In this document: piece by piece, positions 1 to 10,347 of the stretch
Layout: each line of letters opens with the position of its first letter
Numbering within the stretch: the stretch's first letter is position 1
Origin: JAFEDN01 sp963844565
Lineage (GTDB): Bacteria > Pseudomonadota > Gammaproteobacteria > Coxiellales > Coxiellaceae
Assembly (NCBI GenBank): GCA_963844565.1
Contig: CAWJON010000002.1
Location: forward strand, 930,001-994,000
DNA: 64,000 nucleotides
Reading direction: 5' to 3'
Translations under genes and position numbers: made by a program
Notes under the pieces: model-generated
The model's input: the letters and a program-made list of their open reading frames with translations, nothing else
What the model was told of the DNA's origin: nothing
The model's database searches: none

Positions 1-1
1 A

Positions 2-2524
2 TTTCAGTTTGGCAATGGCTATCAAGATTGGGCGTCGGATTATACGTCGGAGTGTTTTAAGGAGCGGGTTAATTTTCTTCGTACGCTCGACACCAATGAA
101 AGCGTTGCTGCATTCGTAGCAGAAATTCCGCAATATCACTTAACGGAATTGACAATATTATCATTATCCAACAAATACTTAACCTCCGAAGAAGCCTCGC
201 AGATCATTCAAGCGGTGGTTCAACAAGGTGCCTCTTTTTTGCAGACGTTGGATTTACATGATAACTACCTAAGTGAGCTCAGGGAGGATGTGTTGAGTGG
301 GTTAAGTCAATTAACCAGCTTGGATTTGAGTACTAACCACATTAGTACCCTCAGCGAAGGCGTGTTGAGTGGGTTAAATCAATTAACCAGCTTAGGTTTG
401 AATTCTAACCAAATCAGTATCCTCAGCGAGGGTGTGTTTAGTGGGTTAAGTCAATTAACCTCCTTGGATTTGGAAATTAACCAAATCAACGTTCTCAGTG
501 AAGGCATGTTGAGTGGGTTAAGTCAATTAACCAGCTTGGATTTGAGTACTAACCAAATCAACGTTCTCAGCGAGGGCGTGTTGAGTGGGTTAAGTCAATT
601 AACCAGCTTGGATTTGGGTGGCAACCGAATCAGCGTCCTCAACGAGGGCGTGTTTAGTGGATTAAGTCAATTAACATACTTGTATTTGTATGATAACCGA
701 ATCAGCGTCCTCAGTGAGGATGTGTTTAGTGGGTTAAGTCAATTAACCACCTTGAGTTTGGGTGGTAACCAAATCAGCGTTCTCAGCGGGGGCATGTTTA
801 GCGGGTTAAGCCAATTACAAACTTTAGATTTATCGATGAATCACTTGAACACCAGCACCATCATAGGTATTCTGTCCTCCCTGCCATCTGCCCTCACCGA
901 GTTGGGCATTACTACGAACCGAATAAATTATCTCCCTCAAAATTTCTCAACCTTGTTACCGGTTGGCCTAAAGAGTTTATCGGTAGGAAGCAATAGCTTT
1001 ATTCCCAGTGTGTTAACACAAGAGTTTATGCAGTATTTTCCATTTCGATTGACTAGTCTTGGTCTAGCATCTTCTCTTATTGTAAAAATTACAGACAATA
1101 GTTTTTCAAATTTTTCTGCATTAACTACCTTGAATTTAGGTTATAACCAAATCAACGTTCTCAGCGAGGGTGTATTTAGTGGGTTAAATCGATTAACCAC
1201 CTTGGATTTGGAAGGTAGCCAAATCAACGTTCTCAGCGAGGGCGTGTTTAGTGGGTTAAGTCAATTAACCACCTTAGATTTGGAATTTAACCGAATCATC
1301 GTTCTCAGTGAAGGCATGTTGAGTGGATTAAGTCAATTAACCACCTTGTATTTGGGTGTTAACCGAATCAGCGTTCTCAGTGAGGGTGTGTTTAGTGGGT
1401 TAAGTCAATTAAACACCTTGGATTTGGGTGGCAACCGAATCAGCGTCCTCAGCGAGGGTGTGTTTAGTGGGTTAAGTCAATTAACATACTTGTATTTGTA
1501 TGGCAACCAAATCAGCGTCCTCAGCGAGGGCATGTTTAGTGGGTTAAGTCAATTAACATACTTGTATTTGTATGGCAACCAAATCAGCGTCCTCAGCAAG
1601 AGCATGTTTATTGGATTAAGTCAATTAACCACCTTGGATTTGTTTGGTAACCAAATCAGCGTTCTCAGTAAGGATGTATTTAGCGGATTAAGTCAATTAA
1701 CCACCTTGTATTTGTATGGTAACCAAATCAGTGTCCTCAGCAATGGCGTGTTTAGTGGGTTAAGTCAATTAACCTATTTGGATTTGAGTTATAACCAATT
1801 AAATGACACCGCCATCCAGAATATCACTCAAAATTTCCCTTATCAGTTAAATTACTTAGAGGTTAGTGATAACCAAATCGGTAATGACGGTGCGCTCGCT
1901 TTAGCAGAAATTTTTCCGTGCACAAACCTTACAGCCATTTATTTTGCAGGTAACCCAACCAACGATACGACTCTGGCCATCGCGGCGCAACAAACGGCAT
2001 TGCAAAAAATCTGTGAGGATCAACGCTGTCATGCCAATTTACCGGCCACTGAATCTTGCGGCGTGTCTACAAATCCTACTGTAACAGCTAAAATGAGTTG
2101 GGGATTATTTGAGAGTGCTATTGAAGTAGATGAAACCGAATCAGATTTTTCGGATTATTCTTATTGGCCTCATCCTGCCGAAACTCCATCATTTCAACCA
2201 ACTTTAGCTTTATCGAGCACCACTCCCGTAGAACCCGGTTCATCATCACTCACCCCGGTGGCGGCAGGTGCTATGATTTTAGGCGTGCTTGGGATAATTC
2301 TGCTTTATAAAAACAGTACCTGGATGCAAGCCCTTGTCAACACCGGCAGCCGCTGCTTTCAACGTTGTTGGAGTGGTGAAAAAACAGCAGAAGTCAAAAC
2401 GGTTTCTCCGGCTCGCTCATCAAATCGCCGATATGCTTTTCTTCCGAATTTATCCATTTCTTCAGCGCAACAAGTTACAACAGTTACCAGAACAACGGAT
2501 ATGACGCCAATGGCACTTACTTAA
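2..2524 (+). CDS. Leucine-rich-repeat membrane protein, 5'-partial
   Basis: The reading frame is open from base 2 with no stop, so the gene starts before the window; the first start-like codon (TTG at 149) is probably internal. About 840 codons are visible. They hold some 22 leucine-rich repeats, mostly 24 residues of the typical class (LxxLxLxxNxIxxLxxGxFxG), in two blocks of near-identical units separated by about 100 diverged residues. A hydrophobic segment near visible residues 751-771 (VAAGAMILGVLGIILLY) is followed by a basic tail of about 70 residues, which suggests a repeat domain on one side of a membrane and a short tail on the other. LRRs bind proteins, and in intracellular bacteria often host proteins; the partner here is unknown. 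The repetitive DNA could make copy number vary between strains. A signal peptide cannot be checked because the N-terminus is missing. Confidence 0.85.
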   Translation, partial: FQFGNGYQDWASDYTSECFKERVNFLRTLDTNESVAAFVAEIPQYHLTELTILSLSNKYLTSEEASQIIQAVVQQGASFLQTLDLHDNYLSELREDVLSGLSQLTSLDLSTNHISTLSEGVLSGLNQLTSLGLNSNQISILSEGVFSGLSQLTSLDLEINQINVLSEGMLSGLSQLTSLDLSTNQINVLSEGVLSGLSQLTSLDLGGNRISVLNEGVFSGLSQLTYLYLYDNRISVLSEDVFSGLSQLTTLSLGGNQISVLSGGMFSGLSQLQTLDLSMNHLNTSTIIGILSSLPSALTELGITTNRINYLPQNFSTLLPVGLKSLSVGSNSFIPSVLTQEFMQYFPFRLTSLGLASSLIVKITDNSFSNFSALTTLNLGYNQINVLSEGVFSGLNRLTTLDLEGSQINVLSEGVFSGLSQLTTLDLEFNRIIVLSEGMLSGLSQLTTLYLGVNRISVLSEGVFSGLSQLNTLDLGGNRISVLSEGVFSGLSQLTYLYLYGNQISVLSEGMFSGLSQLTYLYLYGNQISVLSKSMFIGLSQLTTLDLFGNQISVLSKDVFSGLSQLTTLYLYGNQISVLSNGVFSGLSQLTYLDLSYNQLNDTAIQNITQNFPYQLNYLEVSDNQIGNDGALALAEIFPCTNLTAIYFAGNPTNDTTLAIAAQQTALQKICEDQRCHANLPATESCGVSTNPTVTAKMSWGLFESAIEVDETESDFSDYSYWPHPAETPSFQPTLALSSTTPVEPGSSSLTPVAAGAMILGVLGIILLYKNSTWMQALVNTGSRCFQRCWSGEKTAEVKTVSPARSSNRRYAFLPNLSISSAQQVTTVTRTTDMTPMALT
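295..1804 (+). repeat. Two arrays of 72-bp tandem repeats coding LRRs
   Basis: Units of exactly 72 bp recur in register, each with a core like agtgggttaagtcaattaac. Array 1 spans about 295-826 and array 2 about 1142-1804, separated by diverged LRR coding sequence. Several neighbouring units differ by only a few bases, which implies recent duplication or gene conversion inside the gene. Assembly of short reads across this region could collapse units. Confidence 0.85.
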
Positions 2525-2876
2525 GTCTCAGTATCTATTAAATCCCGCTATTAATTGCTGGATTCTTGCTTTCGCAAGAATGACGACACGAGGTAATTGT
2601 CATTCTTGCGAAAGCAAGAATCCAGGATAAATACAGGTATTTAGGCCGTTTTTCAAAAAATTGATATCCTTAAGTAAGCGCCATTGGGATATGACGCTAC
2701 ACTGAGTACTCACTTGGCATAGCGGAGTAGTTCTTCTGCCCGCTGGCTATTGTTGCTTGCCCCCGCGTCCCTGAGATACTGGACGTTGCCTGTTGCGCAA
2801 GACAGGCAACGGATTTTTGCGGTATGATATCTTTTTCGTCATGACCACAAAGTTAAGTGGATAAGCGGAGAATAGT
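2525..2876. other. Intergenic region with two hairpins
   Basis: No convincing gene lies between the LRR gene and the Rpn-like pseudogene. The region holds the 27-bp inverted repeat listed separately, and a second hairpin with arms gttgcctgt (2785-2793) and acaggcaac (2802-2810). An open frame on the minus strand here (3025-2747) has no ribosome binding site and looks like chance. Confidence 0.5.
2558..2625. repeat. Perfect 27-bp inverted repeat
   Basis: The arm at 2558-2584 (beginning ctggattcttgctttcgcaa) is the exact reverse complement of 2599-2625, with a 14-base loop. Each arm also contains a small internal palindrome (cttgctttcgcaag). It lies 34 bases after the LRR gene stop. The form fits a dispersed palindromic repeat or a strong transcription terminator; there is no T-run after it. 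Only one copy is seen in this window. Confidence 0.7.
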
Positions 2877-3738
2877 ATGCATTTTCTAGATCCCACGAAT
2901 GGTCTGGCGTTTAAAAAAATTTTCGGCAATGACAAGAAAAAATATATTCTGATCAGTTTTCTAAACAGCGTATTGCGTTTGTCTGCGCAGCAGCAAATTA
3001 CTGAAGTCACCTTGCTAAATCCCAATCAGGCCCCGCACTTGCCCGGTGCGAAAGAAACTATTTTGGATGTGCGCTGCCATGATCAAACCGGCGCGGAATA
3101 CATTGTCGAAATGCAGGTACTACCCCAGGAATTTTTTGACAAGCGCGTGTTGTATTACGCCGCTAAAACTTATTCTCAGCAATTAAATAGCGGCGATAAA
3201 TATCATCTGCTCAAACCGGTGATTTTTCTGGGTATTCTGAATTTTGAATTTACTCCCGACGCGCATTATTTATCGACGCACTGTATCCATAATCTCGAAA
3301 CCAAAGAACATATTTTACAGGATTTTCGCTTTACCTTCACCGAGTTGCCAAAATTCAATAAAACCGAAGCGCAGTTGCAGACTATTGAAGACTATTGAAG
3401 ACAAGTGGCTGTTTTTTCTAAAATACGCGAAACAATTAAAGGCGATTCCCGAAGTAATCCGTGAAGAGGCGATCCGCGAAGCGTTTGAAATTATCAACGC
3501 CTTGCATTGGGATAAAGAAACTCTGAACCTATACACGATGAGAAATATTTACGTGCAGGATGAGATTCATCGAGTAGGCTTTGGCTATAACAAAGGATTG
3601 ATGGAAGGAGAAGTCAAAGGTGAACGTAAATCCCAATATACAATCGCACGCAATATGCTGGCAAAAGGCATGCCACTAGAAGCGGTGGTGGAATATACCG
3701 GACTATCCCTGGACGAAGTCAAAGCATTACTCACTTAA
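2877..3738 (+). pseudogene. Rpn-family recombination-promoting nuclease/putative transposase, frameshifted
   Basis: The first frame (2877-3398) begins MHFLDPTNGLAFKKIFG and carries the PD-(D/E)XK-type core LDVRCHDQTGAEYIVEMQ, typical of the Rpn/PDDEXK transposase family. It stops at 3396-3398. The rest of the protein continues in another frame to 3738, including a YTGLSLDEVKALL tail typical of this family. The break is a direct 10-bp duplication, actattgaag, at 3381-3390 and 3391-3400. Removing one copy restores TIEDKWLF and a single frame of about 283 codons. Rpn proteins nick DNA and promote RecA-independent recombination; this copy is probably inactive. Confidence 0.85.
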
Positions 3739-3807
3739 CCGTATATTACTTGAACTGTTAAAAATCCCGGTATTTTTTTTGGGTTAAAGTGAATTTACAC
3801 TGCTGCA

Positions 3808-4167
3808 ATGCAGTTATTAACTAAACAACACGGATTTAATTTTTTAGAGTTATTAATTGTTCTTGTCTTGTTGACAGGAACAATCCTTCCGATTATCCAT
3901 TTTCAAAGTATAAATTTGCGGGAAGGGCACTCCGATATTCAATTAAGTCTTGCAGCCGATCAAGCAGAAAATTTAGTTGAACGATTACGCGTTAATCCAA
4001 ATGAGACTTCCCGAATCCATGAACTCAATCTGTGGCAATCACAACTTCCTTTTTACTTACCTCAAGGTGTCGGCGATTATCTCTGTGCGAACGTTCATTC
4101 CTGCGTTGTCCATCTACAATGGTTAGATGGTGAAGAAAAAAATTTTACAATAAATTTTATCTTATGA
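3808..4167 (+). CDS. pilV: Type IV pilus minor pilin PilV-like
   Basis: The N-terminus has a type III prepilin signal: a short leader, then G9 cleaved before F10 in HGFNFLELLIVLVLL, with the conserved glutamate at +5 of the mature chain and a hydrophobic helix. At 119 residues it is a short PilV-type minor pilin. Minor pilins are processed by PilD and prime assembly of the type IV pilus. It overlaps the next gene by 4 bases (ATGA), so the three pilin genes form one operon. The family call rests on the signal and gene order; the C-terminal half is poorly conserved. No strong ribosome binding site precedes this ATG. Confidence 0.75.
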   Translation: MQLLTKQHGFNFLELLIVLVLLTGTILPIIHFQSINLREGHSDIQLSLAADQAENLVERLRVNPNETSRIHELNLWQSQLPFYLPQGVGDYLCANVHSCVVHLQWLDGEEKNFTINFIL

Positions 4168-4907
4168 GAAATGATATTAAAGAATCTGGATACAACTTAC
4201 TCGAATTTATGATTGCTAATTTCATTGCAATTTTACTCATCAATGCGCTTTTAATGAGTTATTTAAGCGTAGTTAACAATAGTCATTTCCAACAAGCTTT
4301 ACAAGACTTACAAGCATCCGTTCGAATGGCTGAAGAAATCCTTGCTGAGCGTATACGATTAGCCGGATATGTTGGCTGTGCTAATCCAAATCAACCTGTA
4401 GACCAGAGTCAAGCGATTGAAGGATATGATAGCGCCCATATACCCAGTGAATTTAATGAAACCGTTGTGCCCGATACCGATGCAGTAGTGATAAACAGTT
4501 GCGTTTCAAATACGACTATTTCGCAAAATTCTAATCTTACAAAAATGATGTACTTTATAGGAGATACTAATCGAAAAAATAGCGAAGGGAAAAAAATATT
4601 CGCGCTTTTTCAAAAACCATTAACTGGTGATCGGATTGAGTTAGTAGCCGGGGTCGAGAAAATGAGTTTAAGTTATGGTGTGATCTCTTCAGGATCAATT
4701 ACCGAATATTATTCTGCATTACAAATTTCAGATTGGAGCCAAGTGCGCAGTATCAATATTGATTTACTCTTTAATTCTATTGATCCGGTATTAAATACGC
4801 CGCATTTTTATTATTTTCAAGGAAATAAAATAACGCCGACTGATCTTTTGTGGCATCAACCCTGGACTCTTTATATTACGTTACGAGAACGAATGTATGG
4901 ATTTTAA
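4164..4907 (+). CDS. pilW: Type IV pilus assembly protein PilW
   Basis: The protein of 247 residues starts with a prepilin signal, SGYNLLEFMIANFIAILL, with cleavage expected after G9 and glutamate at mature position 5. The segment LAERIRLAGYVGCANPNQ matches the PilW family, in which a paired-cysteine region follows the N-terminal helix. It lies between PilV-like and PilX-like genes, overlapping both (4 and 11 bases), the usual order of minor pilin operons. Role by family: a minor pilin of the priming complex for type IV pili. fimT, pilY1 and pilE are not next to it, so the operon appears shortened or split. Confidence 0.8.
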   Translation: MRNDIKESGYNLLEFMIANFIAILLINALLMSYLSVVNNSHFQQALQDLQASVRMAEEILAERIRLAGYVGCANPNQPVDQSQAIEGYDSAHIPSEFNETVVPDTDAVVINSCVSNTTISQNSNLTKMMYFIGDTNRKNSEGKKIFALFQKPLTGDRIELVAGVEKMSLSYGVISSGSITEYYSALQISDWSQVRSINIDLLFNSIDPVLNTPHFYYFQGNKITPTDLLWHQPWTLYITLRERMYGF

Positions 4908-5325
4908 CTGCCAACGAGGATCAATTTTAGTCATCGCTTTAGTTTTCCTGTTGGTACTAATCATCTTAGTATTTTCTAGCTTACAAAATTCTGTCCTTAA
5001 TCAAAAAGACACATCGAATGATTTATCAAACATGATTTCCTTTACCAATGCAGAAGCCGGCATCTTGGCAGAGGAGGCTAAGCTAAATGGTCAAGTCATT
5101 GATTTATCTAACTTGCCAGGAACGATTGAACATAGCCTTGAATCAGATGAAATAGATAATTGTCAACAACACACCGTAATAATAACCTCACAGGCTAAGT
5201 ATGGAGATTCATCGGTTTATTTAAAATCAGCTTATTTTCAAGCGCCTGTAGACCCATTTCCAGGTTGTGTTTTGAATAATTCCCGTACGTTGTGGTGGCA
5301 GCAAATAGATGACCCCTTAGGCTAA
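4897..5325 (+). CDS. pilX: Type IV pilus assembly protein PilX-like
   Basis: The 142-residue product begins MDFNCQRGSILVIALVFLL, a short PilX-type leader with cleavage at G8. It lacks the usual glutamate at +5, as many PilX proteins do. A single hydrophobic helix is followed by a conserved NAEAG motif (FTNAEAGILAEE). It starts 11 bases inside pilW and ends the pilin operon, 71 bases before carA. Family role: a minor pilin that works with PilV and PilW in pilus priming. Confidence 0.75.
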   Translation: MDFNCQRGSILVIALVFLLVLIILVFSSLQNSVLNQKDTSNDLSNMISFTNAEAGILAEEAKLNGQVIDLSNLPGTIEHSLESDEIDNCQQHTVIITSQAKYGDSSVYLKSAYFQAPVDPFPGCVLNNSRTLWWQQIDDPLG

Positions 5326-5396
5326 ATTTTAGTGGCCTATTATCCATAAAGATGATATACTGCTGTGCGATTTAGGGACAGTAGTGGGAGAGCATA

Positions 5397-6564
5397 ATGA
5401 CGGTAAGCCAAACTGAAAGCATAAATTCAAAAGCCGTGCTCGCATTAGCGGATGGAACCCTATTTTACGGAATAGCCATCGGCGCTCCAGGTATTACCGT
5501 TGGCGAAGTCGTCTTCAATACAGCCATGACAGGCTATCAAGAAATTTTAACCGATCCCTCTTATGCGGAACAAATCATCACCTTAACTTATCCTCATATT
5601 GGCAACGTTGGGGTTAATCCAGAGGACCAAGAATCCAATCGGGTTTGGGCAAAAGGTCTGGTAGTACGTGAAATGTCACCTCTCGCCAGCAATTGGAGAA
5701 GCCAGCAAAATTTGGGTGATTTTTTAATTGCCAATAATATTGTGGCCATTGCGGAAATTGATACCAGACGTCTCACCCGTATTTTGCGCGACAAAGGAGC
5801 GCAAAATGGATGTATCATGGCTGGCCATAATGTATCAGAAACGAATAGTGAAATGGCGATTGCTAAGGCGCGAGCTTTCCCTGGCTTGGTGGGAATGGAT
5901 TTAGCGAAAGTAGTTTCGACACCAGTCGTTAAAACTTGGCAAGAAAAAACGCTACCCTGGGAATTTGAAGAGGCCGATTTAAGCCATTCTCCTCATATTG
6001 TCGTTTATGACTATGGGGTCAAGTATCAAATTTTGCGCTTATTAGCACAGAGGGGTTGTCGCATCACTGTAGTTCCTGCAGAAACCACTGCGGAAGAAGT
6101 GTTAAATCTGAACCCAGCAGGTATCGTTTTAGCCAATGGGCCAGGTGATCCAGCGGTTTGTCATTATGCAATCCAAGCTATTGAGAAATTGATGAAAACA
6201 GATATGCCTATTTTTGGAATTTGCTTGGGTTTTCAATTACTAGCATTGGCTTCTGGCGGAAAAACAAGAAAAATGAAATTTGGTCATCATGGCGCCAATC
6301 ATCCCGTTATTAGATATTGAGAAAAATAAAGTGATGATCACCAGTCAAAATCATGGTTTTAGTGTTGAAGAAGAAAGTTTGCCAGCTTGTTGGAAGATCA
6401 CCCATCGTTCTTTGTTTGATCAGTCTTTGCAGGGGATTGCGCATCGCGAAAAACTTGTGTTAGGTTTTCAAGGACATCCAGAAGCCAGCCCAGGTCCACA
6501 TGATATTGTGATGTTGTTCGATCAATTTATCTCATGGGTGCAGAAGGGGATAAAACATGCCTAA
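5397..6564 (+). pseudogene. carA: Carbamoyl-phosphate synthase small subunit CarA, split by one frameshift
   Basis: CarA is the glutamine amidotransferase subunit that feeds ammonia to CarB for arginine and pyrimidine synthesis. The first frame (5397-6320) holds the CPSase N-terminal domain and the amidotransferase nucleophile in GICLGFQLL. The second frame, to 6564, carries MITSQNHGF and the His-Glu pair in GHPEAS. The join is after HHGANHPV near 6307-6312, where one extra A in gttattagat moves the frame; without it the text reads HPVIDIEKNKVM with no gap. Everything else is well conserved, so a sequencing error is more likely than true loss. The start has a good ribosome site (gggagag). CarB begins 8 bases before the carA stop. 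Confidence 0.9.
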
Positions 6565-9500
6565 GCGAACTGATTTAAAAAGTATATTAATTATTGGAGC
6601 TGGGCCCATTGTTATCGGACAAGCCTGCGAATTTGACTATTCAGGAACTCAAGCTTGCCGTGCTTTACGAGAAGAAGGTTACCGGGTCATTTTAATTAAT
6701 TCCAATCCCGCTACGATTATGACGGATCCCGATATTGCTGATGTAACTTATATCGAACCCATCTGTTGGCCGGTCGTGGATAAAATTATTGCTAAAGAAC
6801 GACCTGATGCCTTGTTACCTACAATGGGCGGTCAAACGGCTTTAAATTGTGCCCTTGATTTAGTTCGCGAAGGGATTTTAGAAAAATATGGGGTGGAGCT
6901 GATCGGAGCTTCACGGGAAGCTATCGATAAAGCTGAAGATCGCGAACTCTTTCGCAAAGCGATGGCCAAAATAGGGCTTGAAACACCGCCTTCCGGTTTG
7001 GCTCATAACATGGAAGATGCTTGGCGGATTTTAAAAGATATTGGTTTTCCAGCTATTATTCGTCCTTCGTTCACGATGGGGGGAAGCGGTGGAGGTATTG
7101 CTTATAATCAAGAAGAATTTGAAGAAATTTGTCGAGGCGGTTTGGAACTGTCCCCTACCTCAGAACTATTAATCGATAAATCCATTATTGGTTGGAAGGA
7201 ATATGAATTAGAAGTGGTTCGAGACCAAGAGGATAATTGCATTATTGTTTGCGGTATTGAAAATTTTGACCCAGTAGGAATACATACCGGGGATTCCATT
7301 ACTGTCGCCCCCATACAAACTTTAACCGATAAAGAATATCAGCGGATGCGCGACGCAGCGATTGCTATCTTGCGAGAAATCGGCGTTGAAACCGGGGGAT
7401 CCAATGTTCAATTTGCCATAGATCCGCAAAATGGAAGAATGATGGTTATTGAAATGAATCCACGAGTGTCTCGTTCTTCTGCTTTGGCTTCAAAAGCCAC
7501 TGGTTTTCCAATTGCTAAAGTCGCTGCTAAATTGGCGGTTGGCTATACCTTAGATGAATTGGCTAATGAAATAACTGGGGGAAAAACACCAGCATTCCTT
7601 TGAGCCTACCATCGATTATGTGGTGACAAAAATACCGCGTTTTAATTTTGAAAAATTCCCAACGACAGATCCGCGTTTAACTACCCAAATGAAATCAGTT
7701 GGGGAAGTAATGGCGATCGGGCGTAATTTTCAAGAATCTTTACAGAAAGCAATTCGCGGCTTAGAAATAGGTGTTTATGGTTTAGAATCTAAAATTGATT
7801 TTACCGATCCAATTTTGGATGATGAACAATTGAAAAATTATTTTCATCATGAATTACAGGTGGCCGGTGCAGACAGACTTTGGTATATAGCTGATGCTTT
7901 TCGTCATGGTTATTCTTTGTCAACAGTTCATAATTTAACTAAAATTGATCCTTGGTTTCTGGCCCAAATCGCCGATTTAGTAAAATCTGAAAACAGCTTA
8001 AAAGACCTTACGCTAAAAGACATTTCTTCAGAAAAGCTAAAATATTTAAAGCGGCAAGGATTCTCAGACAAGCGTTTATCCCAATTGCTTTCAGTAAGTG
8101 AAAAAATTATTCGTGATTTCCGTCATCAATGTAATATTCGACCTGTGTACAAACGAGTAGATACTTGCGCTGCAGAATTCGCTACTGAAACAGCTTATTT
8201 TTATTCAACCTATGAAGAGGAGAATGAATGCGCACCTTCACAAAGAGAAAAAATTATGGTGTTGGGCGGAGGCCCTAATCGCATTGGTCAAGGCATTGAA
8301 TTTGATTATTGTTGCGTACACGCGGCTTTTGCTATGCGTGAATTGGGATATGAAACGATCATGGTGAATTGCAATCCTGAAACGGTTTCTACAGATTATG
8401 ATATTTCTGATCGTCTTTATTTTGAGCCATTAACCTTAGAAGATGTTCTAGAAATTGTGGCTATCGAAAAACCAAAAGGCGTCATTGTTCAATATGGCGG
8501 TCAGACACCTTTAAAATTAGCCCGCGAGCTTGAAAAAGCAGGGGTTCCTATTATTGGTACCTCTCCAGATGCGATTGATTGTGCCGAGGATCGCGAACGC
8601 TTCCAACAATTAATCAATGTCCTGGGTTTGAGACAACCGCGTAATGGTACAGTACGAAGTAGGGAAGAGGGACAACGTTTAGCCAAAGTTTTTGCTTATC
8701 CAATCATTGTTCGTCCGTCTTATGTATTGGGTGGCCGAGCGATGCGAGTCATTTTTAATGAAAATGAATTAATTCGTTATTTGCAGAACATCACTGAAGT
8801 TTCACCTGATTCTCCTTTGTTGTTAGATCAATTCTTAGAAGATGCAATCGAGGTTGATATTGACGCCGTTTGTGATGGAGAAGCTGTGTTTATCGGTGGA
8901 ATTCTTGAACATATTGAACAAGCAGGCATTCATTCCGGTGATTCATCTTGTACTTTTCCGCCGCACAGTTTAAGTGAAGATATACAACAACAATTGAAGG
9001 ATCAAATGCGGGTGTTGGCCAAAAAATTAAAGGTAGTTGGGTTAATAAACGCCCAGTTTGCGATTAAAAATAATGATATTTATGTTTTGGAAGTTAACCC
9101 AAGAGCTTCTCGCACAGTCCCGTTTATCGCAAAAGCAACCGGTTTATCTTTAGCAAAAATAGCTGCTAAATGCATGGTTGGGATAAGTTTGGAGCAACAA
9201 GGAATTTTTGAAGAATGCACTCCAGATTACTTCGCGGTTAAAAATGCGGTTTTTCCTTTTACTAAGTTTCCTGGAGCTGACCCTATCTTAGGCCCTGAGA
9301 TGCGTTCCACCGGTGAAGTGATGGGCATTGGAAACACCTTTGGAGAAGCTTTTGCTAAGGGTCAACAAAGTACGGGTCAAACTTTGCCTAAAGGAGGTAA
9401 AGCTTTTATTAGTGTTCGTGATGCAGATAAAGTTCGCGTAGTTAATGTGGCAAAACAACTAGAAAAGGCAGGGTTCACCATTGTCGCGACACGCGGGACT

Positions 9501-9815
9501 GCACGCTGTTTAATCGCTCATGGTGTCAATTGTGAAATAGTCAATAAAGTCACAGAAGGGCGCCCCCACATTGTGGATATGATTAAAAATCAAGGAATCC
9601 AATTTGTCATTAATACCTCTGAAGGGGAGCAGTCTATTGCTGATTCTTTTGCCATTAGACAAAGTGCTGTTGCTCGAAAAATTTGCTATACCACGACTTT
9701 AGCGGGAGGGGAGGCTGCTTGCTTAGCGCTTCAACATCGATACCTCGGTGAAGTAAACAGTTTACAGAAACTGCATCAGCGACTAAAACAAACGGCTTTG
9801 TTGAAAAAAGTTTAA
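6557..9815 (+). pseudogene. carB: Carbamoyl-phosphate synthase large subunit CarB, split by one frameshift
   Basis: CarB has two ATP-grasp halves that make carbamoyl phosphate, and a C-terminal allosteric (MGS-like) domain. The first frame (6557-7603) contains IGAGPIVIGQACEFDYSG and ends early at GGKTPAFL. The second frame runs on to 9815 and contains VLGGGPNRIGQGIEFDY of the second half. The break is at about 7599-7602: one extra T in gcattcctttgag. Without it the protein reads TPASFEPTIDYVVTKIPRF, the family consensus. Total length of about 1,085 residues is normal. A single-base insertion in a short T run suggests a base-calling error. The gene overlaps carA and is followed by greA 27 bases on. 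Confidence 0.9.
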
Positions 9816-9842
9816 GATGCTACAATTTGGAGGAAAGCTTCA

Positions 9843-10322
9843 ATGAAAAAGGTACCTATGACCACTCTTGGTCATAAAAAATTGATTGAGGAATTGGATA
9901 AATTAAAAAACATTGATCGACCTAGAATTATTGCTGCTATCGCTGAAGCCAGAGCCCATGGTGATCTGAGTGAGAATGCAGAATATCAATCTGCTCGTCA
10001 TCAACAAAGCTTTATCGAAGGAAGAATTCGCGAGTTAGAATCGAAACTTTCTTATTGTGAAGTCATTGACATTGGCAAGATTAATAATGAAGGCAGAGTT
10101 ATATTTGGATCCACGGTTACTTTATGCAATTTAAAAGACGATGCCGAAGTCACCTATCAAATTGTGGGTGAGGACGAAGCGGATATTAAATCTGGAAAAA
10201 TTTCCGTTACTTCACCTTTGGCGCGCGCTTTGATTGGTAAAAATCGTGATGATGAAGTGATCGTTCAAACACCTCAAGGACAAATGACCTATGAAGTGGT
10301 TAATGTCGAATACATAGCATAA
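9843..10322 (+). CDS. greA: Transcription elongation factor GreA
   Basis: The protein of 159 residues matches GreA in full length. The N-terminal coiled coil carries the acidic tip motif in ARAHGDLSENAEYQSA, whose D and E residues reach into the RNA polymerase secondary channel and stimulate transcript cleavage in stalled complexes. The C-terminal FKBP-like domain follows. A strong ribosome site (ggaggaa) precedes the ATG at 9843. The carA-carB-greA order is common in gammaproteobacteria and suggests co-transcription. Confidence 0.97.
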   Translation: MKKVPMTTLGHKKLIEELDKLKNIDRPRIIAAIAEARAHGDLSENAEYQSARHQQSFIEGRIRELESKLSYCEVIDIGKINNEGRVIFGSTVTLCNLKDDAEVTYQIVGEDEADIKSGKISVTSPLARALIGKNRDDEVIVQTPQGQMTYEVVNVEYIA

Positions 10323-10347
10323 ATTTTAAAGCACAAGGATGTGATTC

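Noticed and set aside
295..1804. 72-bp repeats as a CRISPR or integron array
   Set aside because: Units are contiguous, without spacers, and code for leucine-rich repeats in one frame.
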